A DNA stretch of 26,278 bases from Physocladia obscura (GCA_027596945.1 JADGJH010000184.1:1-26278), one strand, 5' to 3'. Positions 9,029-18,850 are shown, counted from the first letter of the stretch. Program-made: numbers and translations. The notes: generated from the sequence alone by a model not told the origin.

Positions 9029-9460
9029 AATGGAGTAAAAATATTATGCATTTTGCAAAATTCACAATCATTGTAAAAAATCTTGCGTTCCGATTGGTCA
9101 GAATTTTTTCGGTGTCAATCTCTGCACCTACTCTGTGATGCCTTTGGCAAGTGGATGAAAGATGCTATTTCAATGTTGTAGGAGGATTTTGAGTGCAAAC
9201 TGTGAAATACTTTTTAATCTTTAGGCTTACTTGAAACCAATCTTTCCATATATAACGCGGTTTTTGACAGAGGCTGAGAGTTTGCCAACTTCCAACTTTG
9301 CGCCTCCGTTCACCACTGGCAGTCCATTGTTTCAAAATCATGGCTGCTTCAATTGGTCTGAATCCAAAAAAGACAATTGAGAAACCTTCCCCTTTTAGCG
9401 ATTGTTGGCATTCGGCAGTTTTATACAAAAATTTTGTCTCCCAAAAGTCCGGCCAGCTGT
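9013..9460 (-). pseudogene. Unidentified two-exon coding fragment, cut at its upstream end
   Basis: From about 9450 the minus strand encodes a well-formed stretch (for example GFSIVFFGFRPIEAAMILKQ) ending IWKDWFQ near 9233. A GT-AG intron of about 65 nt (GTAAGCC to AAATAG) joins it to HLSSTCQRHHRVGAEIDTEK and onward until a TAA near 9013. Upstream of about 9460 the reading is lost in AT-rich sequence, next to the start of the virus-like block. The fragment therefore looks like an older gene or element interrupted there. It overlaps the end of the plus-strand fragment. No family was recognised. Confidence 0.35.
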
Positions 9461-9525
9461 ACTTTACAAAATAAATAAAAAACTGAATTTAATTCAAAAA
9501 CTTAATTTATTTCATAATACTAAAC

Positions 9526-10525
9526 ATGTTCTCGTTGGAAAATGTACGTAATTTCTACCAAAGTATACAGCTATTTGAACCAAATAACTTTGCTCTGAAT
9601 TACAAAGGGCAATTCATCACAAATAAACAAAGAGGTAGAACTTTTTTAAACCAATTCAAGCTTCCTTGTAATGAAAAGGAGCATGAAATGTTGCAATTAC
9701 AGGTTGCAAATCTCATTCAAAGCACTAAAGCTACAATTATTGGAAACTATATTCTAAAGTTGGACAACTCATTCATCAAGAAAACTGACAAGATTATGAA
9801 CCAACTTCAAAACGGGGGTATGGAAGTTGTTCAAAATGTTTTGAAGAGAAAGAGACCAGATTCACCTGAATTCTCAAAAAAAGAGCAACAAATGGAGGTT
9901 TTAATGAAAAGAAAGAGACCCAATAATATTCCATTTGATGCTCAAAAAGAAAGACACATTGACTATTCATTGTACTATCTTCCTACTCTCTTCTCACAGA
10001 GGGTAATTGTGACATATGAATTCAAGTACGTGATTTATTATGGAGATTACAATTACAAAGACTGGAATCATTCAAGATAATTCTGACCATTTGATTGAGC
10101 AACACCTTGATACTCTGACAAAAGAGTATGCTGAGAGACAGCCATATGACTGCAACATTTTAGAGATTGTTTACACTACTCAACCAGTTCCATACTGTCA
10201 AGTACCACTTGAAGAACAAAGAATGTACGGGGCAGTATTGTCATATTATTCATTAAAAGTTGACCCAAACTCAACTAACAATAGGGACTGCATTTACCAA
10301 TTCTTGATGAATGCATATTCAAGTCACTTTAAGACATTAACACCTGATGTACTTCTCTCCATCTTTGAAGAAGCACACACTGATTCAGGTGTTTTGACAA
10401 ATCAAGTTAAAGTATTCTGTCATCAATTTGGTATCAGCTTGTATGCACTCAACATGGAAATGGAAACGTTCAGTCGATTCATTCCTCAAAATAGAAATCA
10501 TCATGCACCAGCATTAATTTTTTAG
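9526..10525 (+). pseudogene. N-terminal region of a virus-like replication protein
   Basis: An ATG at 9526 follows an AT-rich promoter-like stretch. The first frame ends at 10080 and a second overlapping frame (10040-10525) continues, so there is at least one frameshift near 10040-10080. The first part is Lys/Asn-rich and has two copies of a KRKRP motif about 26 residues apart, possibly nuclear-targeting. The second part has NRDCIYQFLMNAYSSHFKTL, then VKVFCHQFGISLYALNMEME, and a run of charged and aromatic residues ending HHAPALIF. From memory this Cys/aromatic pattern precedes the catalytic part in large virus- and transposon-encoded DNA polymerases. The precise domain is not identified. The protein probably continues into the polymerase below. 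Confidence 0.55.
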
Positions 10526-11730
10526 TAGCCAACAATCACATGTATTCAATCTTGGATAAAAAAATGAGGTCAATTGTTGCCTCTGAGAAATTGAAAGGCT
10601 CCAGTGACAATCTAGTTTTCAAAACTAAAGTGAAATCAAAGAATTAATTTGATGGGGAAGTGCATACTCTAATGAATGTTCCTTACAAAAGTAGGCTTTT
10701 ACTTGAAAATTGCAATGTTGTCTACACCAACAAAAATGATTTGAAAGAGCTTGTTGTCTCTTTAGCAAGAAAAGAGGAAACAATATACAAGACCAAGAGT
10801 CATTGTGGATAGATTGTCAGAATTGAATACAAGAATAATGTAATAATTGAAGTCAACAAACATTATGAACAAACTCTGGCTGCTTCAAAATCTCTCTTGA
10901 TGCCATTTAGAAATAAAAATCTTATATCTTTAGTATGTGAAGCTTTTGAGATTTACAAGCAGGATGATAAAATAGAAAGTATGTTCAACAAGAACACTCA
11001 CAAGGTGTTTTTCAATTGTATAAAAGGCCCGATTGTTGAGACATTCTATGAGCCATCACCAGATGCTAAGTTGAAGGCTTACAACATTCAAAAGTGTCAT
11101 TCAGCTTGTTTAAGTGTTAAAAGCACTGAACTGTGGTGTGTCTATGGAATTTTTGATGAAATCAGGCCATTTTCTGGTAAACTGAGAACAGGTTGGTATT
11201 ATTTAGAGACAGAAAATACATTTCCATTGAGAGGAACAAGATGGTATCCTTGTCATATTATTGCTGAATGTCTAGAGCTAGGAGTGGCAATGAAGATTGT
11301 TTACAAACTGATTCCAAGCAAAACATTACTTTAATGATTTTGTAAAAAGAATTTATGAAAAATGTGGCAATGATAATGGTAAAATTATGGTAAACTGCTT
11401 TGTAGGCTGTCTCAATAAAAAATATGATAGAAAACAAATAGACAAATTTACAATGTGTTTCAATGATGTAGCAAGATACTACTTCTTGAATAAAAATGCA
11501 AGTTACTCATGTATTGAAGACTTGAAATTATACCACATCAAGATTAAATCAGAGAAAATGAAGCATCAAAATCTGATTCCGATTTACTGGCAGATTATTG
11601 ACAATGGAAACATGATGTTGTATAAACTAGCAATGAAATGGCTGGACCAATTGTTTGATTAAAAACAGACAGTGCTATTGTTGAGGATGGTAATGATGTG
11701 AACCAGGGATTGGAAATTATTGTCTAGAAA
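10526..11730 (+). pseudogene. Family-B-like DNA polymerase catalytic region, inactivated
   Basis: After TAG stops at 10524-10529 the coding reading continues with stops at 10647-10649 and 10810-10812, then an open run 10897-11334. Three ordered palm/finger motifs are visible. Motif A-like AYNIQKCHSACL is at about 11077-11112. It is followed by an IRPFSG...GWYYLETENTFPLRG stretch. Motif B-like GKIMVNCFVGCL is at about 11378-11413. Motif C-like LKTDSAIV (KTDS at 11662-11673) resembles the Y-x-D-T-D-S or K-T-D-C motif of family-B polymerases. In motif A the expected Asp reads Asn (AAC at 11083-11085), which should abolish metal binding. Frames change between 11334 and 11387 and again near 11650, with a TGA at 11656-11658. 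In a live element it would copy the element's DNA. Distinguishing family B from other virus or transposon polymerases would need a profile search. Confidence 0.65.
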
Positions 11731-12888
11731 AGCTTCCAGACAAGTATGAAGTCAAAGATTCATTTCATAGTAATTATGTTTTTGAGTCAAGAGAGGAACT
11801 CTTTTATTTAACTGAAGAAAGATTACAAGGAAGAATCATTACTGGGCTTGCAGGTACAGGTAAATCAACAGAACTTAAAGAAACAATCAAACTGTTAGAT
11901 AAGGGGACATATATTCTCTTGAAAAGTACAAACAAACCAGCACATTTGATTCAAGGACAGACTGTACATCACTTTTTTCACATTGAAAATGATGGTAAAT
12001 GTAATTTCAACAAAGCGTTGAATGCAGCAATAAAGTATAAATATATTTTCATTGATGAAGTGAGCATGTTGAAATTAAGTGCCTATGAAGTCTTTTATTA
12101 TGTCAAACTGCATTCCAACGTAAAGTTTGTTTTGGTTGGTGATTACAAACAGCTTGGAGGGGTTGAAATGCCAAGGCCAAAGTACATTGACTCAACTGCA
12201 CTGAAAGAGATTGTTGAAAATAGTATTTATTAATCACAGGTCAGATAACACAGTTTCCGAGCTGTTTGACAAAGTTCACTGGTTGAAACCAAGTGACTTT
12301 GATAATAGATAAGCATTTACAAGAGTTAATCTGTCGTATACAAATGAAAAATGTAAACAAATCAATGAAATCATGATGCAACAAGATAAACTAAAGAAGT
12401 AGAAAATGATTAAAATAGAAGCAAATAAAGATGACCCAAACTCACAGCAGGTATTGTTGATGGTTGGTACTCCTGTTATTGCACATAGAAACTACAAGTC
12501 CCTGAAAATTGTAAATTGTGCAACATATTCAGTTCAAAAGATTGAGCCTCTGATATTACTGGAAGATATGTTAACAAAGGAGATAATAGAGGTTAATTCT
12601 GAACAGTTTCAGCTATACTTTAGAGTATACTATTGCTCAACTGTCCACAAGATGCAAGGGGATTCTATCAGAAAGCCTTTCACAATACACAAGTGGAACA
12701 GAATGGAAGATGATATGCGGTACACAGCAATAAGTTGGACCACTAAAAAGGAATATTTAAATGTAGTTGATGATGGTGTAAAACACAAAGTGACAAAGGA
12801 GACTGATTTTGACAAGATGAAGCAAAGAAAGAAGAGAGAGCAAGATTTAAAAGATGAACTCAAACAAAAGAGAATCGAGGCAGTTTAA
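11710..12888 (+). pseudogene. SF1 DNA helicase domain fused behind the polymerase, inactivated
   Basis: A frameshift near 11725 leads into an open frame to 12233 with Walker A GLAGTGKST (11844-11870), Walker B YIFIDEVSML (about 12037-12066) and motif III FVLVGDYKQL (about 12126-12155). A shift near 12225 leads to FINHRSDNTV and LSYTNEKCKQINEIMM, with TAA at 12310-12312 and TAG at 12400-12402 in frame. Then comes 12406-12888 with VGTPVIAHRN, CSTVHKMQGDSI and YTAISWTTK. These are in Pif1/RecD-like SF1 order. Motif VI normally has Arg after S (SRTTK-like), but here the codon is TGG (12736-12738, Trp). A single C-to-T change from CGG would explain this and would inactivate the enzyme. The C-terminus is a Lys/Glu-rich coil. 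No separate start is seen, which supports fusion to the polymerase. Confidence 0.8.
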
Positions 12889-12909
12889 GTAATCAACTAC
12901 ATTATTTGA

Positions 12910-13146
12910 AAGAACTGTTTTGATGACTTTAGTTTGAAACATACTGTTGTAAAGAGACGAGAGCTGTTGGAGCATCTTGGTATTCCTGATGGAGCAGTTC
13001 CAAGAGGATATGAAATTGACCACATCAGGCCACGATGCTTTCATACCACAGATGACAACTTCAAGAACATCAATTCTTATTGGAATCTGCAACTGATTTT
13101 GAGACAAGAGAACAACAAGTTGGGTCAAAATTTGCAATTGTCATAA
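12910..13146 (+). pseudogene. HNH-endonuclease-like domain, probably the C-terminus of the replicase
   Basis: An open stretch of 78 codons in the same frame as the helicase, separated from it only by TAA 12886-12888 and TGA 12907-12909. It contains GYEIDHIRPRCFHTTDDNF, then INSYWNLQLILRQENNKLG. This fits the HNH pattern: D-H-I-x-P, then N-L-Q-x-L, then E-N-x-K. There is no ATG anywhere before or within the motif, so it is unlikely to be an independent gene. Fusion to the replicase, or readthrough in the ancestral copy, is more likely. HNH nucleases cut or nick DNA; a role in element mobility or in creating a replication start is inference. Confidence 0.55.
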
Positions 13147-13228
13147 AAAATGGTGACTTTTGATTGGTCCAAAAATTCCATTTTCATAGAATTTCTCTAA
13201 ACTTAAAATCTTTTGCTTATATTATAAA

Positions 13229-14050
13229 ATGGAACAAGTAGTAAACTACTCAGTGAATTTAAAACAGTCAGACTTGACCTGCTGTGTTTGCCTGGAAAAC
13301 ATCAATTTCCCAATTATTCAATGTGCAAATGGGTCAAATCCGCACTTTGTTTGCATCAAATGCCACCATCAATTGGGTCAAAAGTGCCCTTAATGTGAGA
13401 CTGAATCATTATTTCATAATAAACAGCTGCAGGTTACACTGACACCCTTTTTGGAATCATGTACCAATGAAAACTGCAAGTTCAAGGTTGTCAAATGGAA
13501 TCTTGATGAACACATTCAAGATTGTGACTACAAAAAACACAGGTGCTTCATGTGTCAACAAAAGGTGATTTTAAGAAAGACTATGCAGAGTCACTTTGAA
13601 ACAAGGTGTAAAACTCAAATTATTGAAAGAAACTTGTCACAGATAGAATTATGTGGATGGGATTCACAAAAACAAGGCTTCAAGCTAGATTTAAATGATG
13701 GACCAACAGATGGAGTACTTACAACACATGAAGCAGTTGTGCTGGTTTACAAGAATGAATGCAGTAAATGGGTTGTTTGTCCATTGTCTTTGACTAAACT
13801 GCCTACAACAATCACCATTACAACGATAAGGAATCTTTCAAATGGAACAATATCCAAGACTTCAGTGCACATAAATTGTTCATTTAATCCATCAGAACCA
13901 GTGTTTATGGAATTGGAGCCCTGTGACGCTGTATACATAAGCACTAGATGCAACAACCAAGAAAACAAAAGCATTCAAGACTTTCTTGGTCAAATGTTTG
14001 CTCCAGACAGAGAACCACTGTTAGCATTCTCTGACTCTGACAATGATTAA
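13229..14050 (+). pseudogene. RING plus SIAH/TRAF-like zinc-finger protein, 273 codons with one stop
   Basis: The ATG at 13229 follows TTATATTATAAA. Residues 19-56 form a RING finger: a Cys-x2-Cys pair (CCVC), a Cys and His (QCANGSNPHF), CIKC, and a final Cys pair (CPxC). The codon inside the final pair is TAA (13391-13393, codon 55), the only lesion in the frame. It is followed by a second Cys/His cluster of SIAH/TRAF type: CTNENCKF, HIQDCDYKKHRC, CQQK and HFETRC. A roughly 150-residue beta-rich C-terminal part lacks recognised motifs. Proteins of this layout act as E3 ubiquitin ligases or signalling adaptors. In a virus-like element one could modify host proteins (inference). Its TAA overlaps the stop of the convergent small ORF. 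Confidence 0.75.
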
Positions 14051-14301
14051 CGTCTTTTTATTTCAACAATCTTTTCATCATCAAGTTCCTTCTTCAAGTG
14101 ATGATAGAGTCTCTTTTAGATGGCTGGCTGGTTGTGATGGAGTTCTTTACACAGGTTTGAGTCACCCTTCATTAAATTGTGTTTGATTCTCTGAATCCTC
14201 TTTTTATTGTCACCTCTGCTCTTCTTTCTTAGATAATACACCAAACTGCCATCAACAAGAAATAACTCACTGTCAGTCTCATAGCATTCATTTCCATTCA
14301 T
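14047..14301 (-). pseudogene. Small basic protein ORF, 84 codons with one stop
   Basis: The ATG at 14301-14299 (MNGNECYETDSELFLVDGSL) leads to a TAA at 14049-14047, with one in-frame TAA at 14118-14116. The product is rich in Lys, Arg and His in its second half (KKRIQRIKHNLMKG, LYHHLKKELDD). Its start overlaps the stop of the upstream minus-strand gene (ATGA). Its stop overlaps the RING gene's stop on the opposite strand (TTAA). This tight packing supports it as real in the ancestral element. No family was recognised. Confidence 0.45.
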
Positions 14302-14644
14302 GAATTGTTTATTTTATCCAGTAATGAATGTTTTATTTCAATCACCGACAGTTTCTCAAAATCACTCTTATTCAGTTCAGATTGAAGTCTCTTGACAGTC
14401 TTCTCCAATTCGACTATTCATTCCTTCATAGATTGATTGATATTGGCTCTCGTTGGATTGGCCATTTTCATCCATTTATCGGGTACTTCAATAACAACAG
14501 GCTCGTTTGAACCAAAATAAGGTACTCCTACTTTCGATAAAGTTGTATTAATTTTACGTTCTTGTACTTCATAAGTGTGTTCATTTCGTGGTTCTTTATA
14601 GATTGTTCCAAGAGGAAGGTTGTGGATGGAATTGTAACAGTCAT
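14298..14644 (-). pseudogene. Small coiled-coil protein of the virus-like block, broken
   Basis: An ATG at 14644 (MTVTIPSTTF) lies just inside the right inverted repeat. After a one-base shift near 14600 the frame runs through VGVPYFGSNEPVVIEVPDKW, an in-frame TGA at 14420-14418, and a heptad-like segment (IVELEKTVKRLQSELNKSDF). It ends at TGA 14300-14298, about 115 codons in all. The last helix would form a coiled coil. The stop codon shares bases with the next gene's ATG. The family is unknown; a structural or regulatory role is possible but not shown. Confidence 0.45.
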
Positions 14645-14764
14645 AGTTTTATTACTATAAAAGAAAATAATTTTAAGTAAATATCGTTCAATTGAAATTA
14701 AAATAGTCGTTGATGTGTTATCTATTTTTAGGATAAAAAATCCAGCTGAGCGGACTTTTTCTTT
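14645..14764. other. AT-rich spacer between right inverted repeat and first minus-strand gene
   Basis: About 120 bp, AT-rich, between the inner edge of the right inverted repeat and the ATG at 14644. By position it would hold the promoter of the minus-strand gene pair. No specific box is asserted. Confidence 0.3.
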
Positions 14765-14964
14765 GACGCCACACAGTACTCTTTGAAATGAACACAACAC
14801 TTTCAGCGACTATTCTCACTTAAATCCATCACAACACCCATCACTATATTCAAGTGAACAATCCCCACACCATTCAAAGTCGAGTTGATTCGTCATTTGC
14901 CGCAGTACAATCTCAGTCAATTCAAAATTTTATTAGACAAGTCTCACAGAAAAGAGTGTGTGGG
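14765..14964 (-). repeat. Right terminal inverted repeat
   Basis: The reverse complement of this interval begins CCCACACACTCTTTTCTGTG and matches the left repeat at 6232-6425, with small gaps. It has one copy of the unit that is duplicated on the left. A G-rich run (CGGGGGTAAAAAAA) lies immediately outside. Confidence 0.8.
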
Positions 14965-15177
14965 CGGGGGTAAAAAAATTGTTGTCGTAGGCCTTTTAAT
15001 TTTCGGCTGTAGTAGAATAACCGATGAATAATAAGTCACAGCTCGTTTTGCAAGCAATAAATTAAAAGTAAAAAAAAAAAAATTACAAATAAACTAAAGT
15101 TTTTAGGTAATTTAAATTAAAAAAATAAAAAATCGAAGAAGAGGAAAAGCCATACACTTTATTTTCTCAAAAATTTC
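14965..15177. other. Spacer between mobile element and SPAG16 3' end
   Basis: About 210 bp, AT-rich with an A-run near 15069. It would include the SPAG16 3' untranslated region on the minus strand. No gene is seen. Confidence 0.4.
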
Positions 15178-17635
15178 TCACTGAAAAACGCGAACAGTAC
15201 AATCTGATCCAGCTGTCACCAGAAATTCTCCGGCTCTATCGAACGCGATAGCTTGAATCGCATCATCAGCAACTTGAACATCTTTTCCGCGCAAATGTTC
15301 TCTCAAATTATATCTTTTGGCAAAGGAAAAAAATTTTGAACATTAATTTTTGAAGTAGTGAAAAAAAATAGTCACGTTTTTGCCAATCCATCATTACTCG
15401 CCACAGCCAAAATATTTCCAGACGGATCAAAGGCCAATTTATTTGCGGAATGAGGTCCAAAGTCAATTGAGTTGAGTTCAGACACATTGCGAATGTCCCA
15501 GAACTTGACAATTCCATCAGTGTCGCAGGACGCGACAGTATCGCCCTAAAGAAAATTTTAATTACTTCAATTGAAATTGGCAGAAAAACAAATATATATA
15601 TACTTTGAGAGAAAAGGAGACGTGATTAATAGCATTCATATGACCATAAAGAGTTTGTGAACAAAGACCAGTGCGTGCATCCCACAAGGATAAGGTTTTG
15701 TCTCCGGAGCAAGTATACAAAGTGTTTGTAAATGGAATAAATCCAACGTGATTCACTGAATCTGCGTGGCCTCGGAATGTTTGGCGGCATTTCCCGCTGA
15801 AATATATTTAATTTAACTTTTTTTAACCGAGTTTCCTACTCAACGTATTGATATCCCAAAGTTTCGCAGTATGGTCCATTGAACAACTTGCGAGGAAATC
15901 TCCTTGGTCATGGAATGTGCATGCCCAAACTGCTTGTGTATGATCGCTAAGCGTAAGAGTTGCCAGGCCCTTACCAAAATCCCAAATTTTTACTGTTCCG
16001 TCGCCGCTTGCAGTTGCTAAGTGGGCACCTCTGATTTTTCAAAATTTAAAATTACAAGAATAAAATAAGATAGTGAAATTTGAAGTAGATACTTTGGATG
16101 AAAGTCACAATCGGCAATCCAATCTTTATGGCCTTCTCCGCTCATGATGAGTTCTCCAGATGGAAATGCCCACATTTTCCAAAATTTATCGTCCGATACT
16201 GTTGCTAGAATCATTTTCTTCGGATGGAATTTGATACTATGCCAAGCTCAAATAAACACATAAAAGTTGCAAAGACCATTTTTTTGCTGAACTTACGAGC
16301 TAACAGCCATGTTATGTGCATTGATTGAATGTATTTGCTTCAAACGGTCAATTTTTCCAACTGGCAATTCCATGTTTGCGTAAATATTCGGGCGATCTTC
16401 AATTGGCAGAATCGATTCTTTCAGTCCGTGTGCTTTTTTTGGAAGTGCAGGAACTGCGGAAAATCCTTTCGTTTTATTAGAAACCATGCCACTAGAAGCG
16501 TTTTTCTTTTCTTTCCCTAGCTTATCATTTTTCGCAACAGATGCACTTCCAGCGACGCCACCAACAGTCGCAGTAGCAGCAGTGGTAGTATTTGCACCAC
16601 TACCTTCCAAAATAGTAAGTCGCGCAAGAACCCTGTCCCTTTCCAACTTCATCAGCATTTTTTCTTTCATGGCAATCTCGTATCGATTGCGTAGACTTTT
16701 GAGTGTCGGCTCATATGCCTCGTAATGCTTTTTCAGGCGTTTGATATCTCCAATCAAACGATTTTTCTCTTGAACGACACGTTTGTGGTGCATTCGGTGG
16801 AAGTCGCGTTCTTTGCGGAGTTTATCGTACGTGGCACGTGCTTTACTGATATAAGAAAGACTATCAGAACAGACTCTTTTTTAAATTTTTTTTTACTTTG
16901 CTATTTCTTTATAGTTTTCCACGTCAATGCGTAGCTTCTGGAGAGAGTCTGCAAGCTCCTGGCTTTTTATATATACGTCTGAAACTACGTGCCTGTCTTC
17001 CGGACTTAGGCTTCCTTTTTGTTGCAGTTCATACCATTCGTTCTATATATAAAACAAGATATAGTTATTGAATCATTTTTTCATTAAAAAATTTGAAACC
17101 TGAAACGCGTCCAAAGACTTCATAAGTCCTTTGGATGAGAAATAATTTCTGATGTAATCATCGACAACTTCTGGGCGTTTTGTCAGAGACTCTTTGTGTT
17201 TTTCTTCTGGTTTCTGTGCGTGTAAGTTTCCTACGAAAATAAAAATTTTATACAGATACTAAAATAAAAAGTATTCAAATAAAAAAAAAATGAAATCTCG
17301 AGCATTTGTAATTCCTCTCAAATAAATACCAAGAAACACAGTCTCGGTCATTGATCTAATGGCTTTTTCTAAGGTCTCTTCGGCGTCGGAGTCACTGAGA
17401 TCTTGAAATTCTTCGTGGTTTAGGATATCTTCATAAGCATCGTCATCAGAATCGTCAGGATCCAAGTTTACAGCTGTGCAAGAATTTATTTAATAAATTT
17501 GCTGGTCGTAAGAATTTGATGAATTTGCGAAGTACGCGTCAAAGATAACAAACATTCTAGGTAGTGTGTTGGATTGATAATTGCGCCTTCATAAGGTACT
17601 TGATCGGTAGCTGAACGGTGGCGCGATTCTAACAT
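15178..17635 (-). CDS. SPAG16: SPAG16/PF20, flagellar central-pair WD40 protein, 626 aa, 10 exons
   Basis: Exons by eye (minus strand): 17635-17554, 17473-17330, 17230-17100, 17042-16897, 16845-16297, 16236-16093, 16030-15845, 15796-15604, 15545-15376, 15313-15178. All introns are GT-AG. Phases agree and the total is 1881 nt. The length (626 aa) is close to the animal protein's. The N-terminus has THYLES and an acidic stretch (NLDPDDSDDDAYEDIL). Exons 4-5 form a coiled coil with the family signature RDFHRMHHKRVVQEKNRL and HYEAYEPTLKSLRNRY. Residues about 345-626 are WD40 repeats (for example GHMNAINHVSF, TASGDGTVKIWD, GDKTLSLWDARTG), ending SDCTVRVFQ. SPAG16/PF20 links the two central-pair microtubules of motile 9+2 axonemes. 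Exon 1's donor (GTTTGT at 17553) is the least certain border. An intact gene implies that this organism makes flagellated cells. Confidence 0.93.
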
Positions 17636-17854
17636 TGTATTTTTCAAATCATTTGCAAAAAAGCAAAAAAGGAAGAATTGCGTTTATTTGTGGGCTCACA
17701 GCAATTTCTTAATTATTTTTATGCTTTCTTGTCTCATTAGTTGAACACTAAAAATGCATTCAAGAGAAGGAATATTTTCAGATTGTTAAACTACATTATT
17801 TTTAAATAAAAGGATTAGTCACAAACTGTCTTGAGTGCATTGTCTATTCCTCAG

Positions 17855-18000
17855 TTGACTTCTTTGATTTCAGCCTCATTTTGAGATTCAATTAAAAATT
17901 GCAATGATTGTGACGCATTTTGTGATTTGTTGAAAACATAAAACACACTTCAACTCTTGTAAATCAATCAAATCCTTATTTCGCTCCATCTTACCCATAT
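17855..18000 (-). pseudogene. Short decayed coding remnant
   Basis: The minus strand reads MGKMERNKDLIDLQELKCVL from about 17998. After a shift near 17940 it reads NASQSLQFLIESQNEAEIKE and then a stop near 17855. Helical, charged composition across both frames suggests a former small protein or a piece of a mobile element. It is not recognised. Confidence 0.25.
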
Positions 18001-18561
18001 CCAAATTACTAAATGCACAGTTTCTTCACTCTTTGTTTGAAAGGCACTCACATAGTATCCACGTCAGAGTGATTGTGTTCATGATATGGCTGTTGATTGA
18101 TGAAGGAAAGTTTCTTATATTATTTCTTTGTCACTTAATAAAAAAAATGAAAAGAGAGATGGGATTTGACTGAAGACTTTTGAGAACTGTGTTTCCCCTA
18201 AAATCAAACATTCACACTTATACTTAAAATTAAGTTTTCTCAAGTTATGAATGAAAATAAATAGTACGTTTGTCAAAATGGCTACAAAAATAAAAACAAA
18301 AACACAGCTGATCTGGATAATAAGTTATTAGACTTAGAAAATCAATATTTTTTTATTTCAGAAATCATGAATTAAAAAATTTTTTATTTTGATTTACCAA
18401 GCAATATGGAGCACACAACTTGGTTTATTATTGCTTTTCCTTTGATTAGATTGAAGGCAACTGGAGAAGAATTAACCAAATGGTATTAATGTTTTATAGT
18501 TAGCAACATCTTTAGCTGTGAATATGCTTGGAATCAATTACTTGAGATCAACACCAATTTA

Positions 18562-18759
18562 TCACTGAGAAGAATTTATTTGTGGATATTTCGTAGAGGT
18601 ATATTTTGCAAATGACTTTGGCACAGCATTCTTCATATCAATAAGGAACCATGGTTGGAATAGGTCAATATTGTTTTGAAATTGGCTGCTTAATACAATA
18701 AGTAATATTCTATAGTCATCAAAAATATTGCAAAGAAAACAGGGGATCAATGAATTCAT
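18562..18759 (-). pseudogene. Unidentified 65-codon ORF
   Basis: An ATG at 18759 opens a frame with SQFQNNIDLFQPWFLIDMKN in the middle and ends at TGA 18562-18564. It might be a mobile-element remnant. No motif is recognised and chance cannot be excluded. Confidence 0.2.
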
Positions 18760-18850
18760 CTTGTTATGTTGGCAGTGTAGAGTGCTGGGTTCTAAATTGA
18801 AACATTAAAAATTGCATTTGTTTTTCTATTACAGCCTTGTGGTTCCAATC

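Larger units (their letters stand above)
6232..14964. mobile_element. 8.7 kb virus-like element bounded by long terminal inverted repeats
   Basis: The sequence from 6232 rightwards and the reverse complement of the sequence from 14964 leftwards align for about 195-200 bp. They share long identical blocks such as CTAATAAAATTTTGAATT, TGACGAATCAACTC and ACTTTGAATGGTGTG. Inside lie OTU-type and unidentified intron-containing fragments (6620-9460), then an AT-rich intronless block (9526-14644). That block has a DNA polymerase-helicase, an HNH domain, a RING/SIAH-like protein and two small opposite-strand genes. Large inverted repeats around a self-encoded polymerase are typical of Polinton-like and other virus-derived DNA elements, but no capsid, ATPase, integrase or transposase was recognised here. 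The copy is degenerate and the repeats have diverged by roughly a quarter of positions. No convincing target-site duplication was found. The left third may be a separate insertion. Confidence 0.7.

Noticed and set aside
9526..14644. Alternative genetic code or programmed readthrough to explain the internal stops
   Set aside because: TAA, TAG and TGA all occur inside motifs, and frameshifts are also present; neighbouring host genes use all stops normally. Simple decay explains it better.
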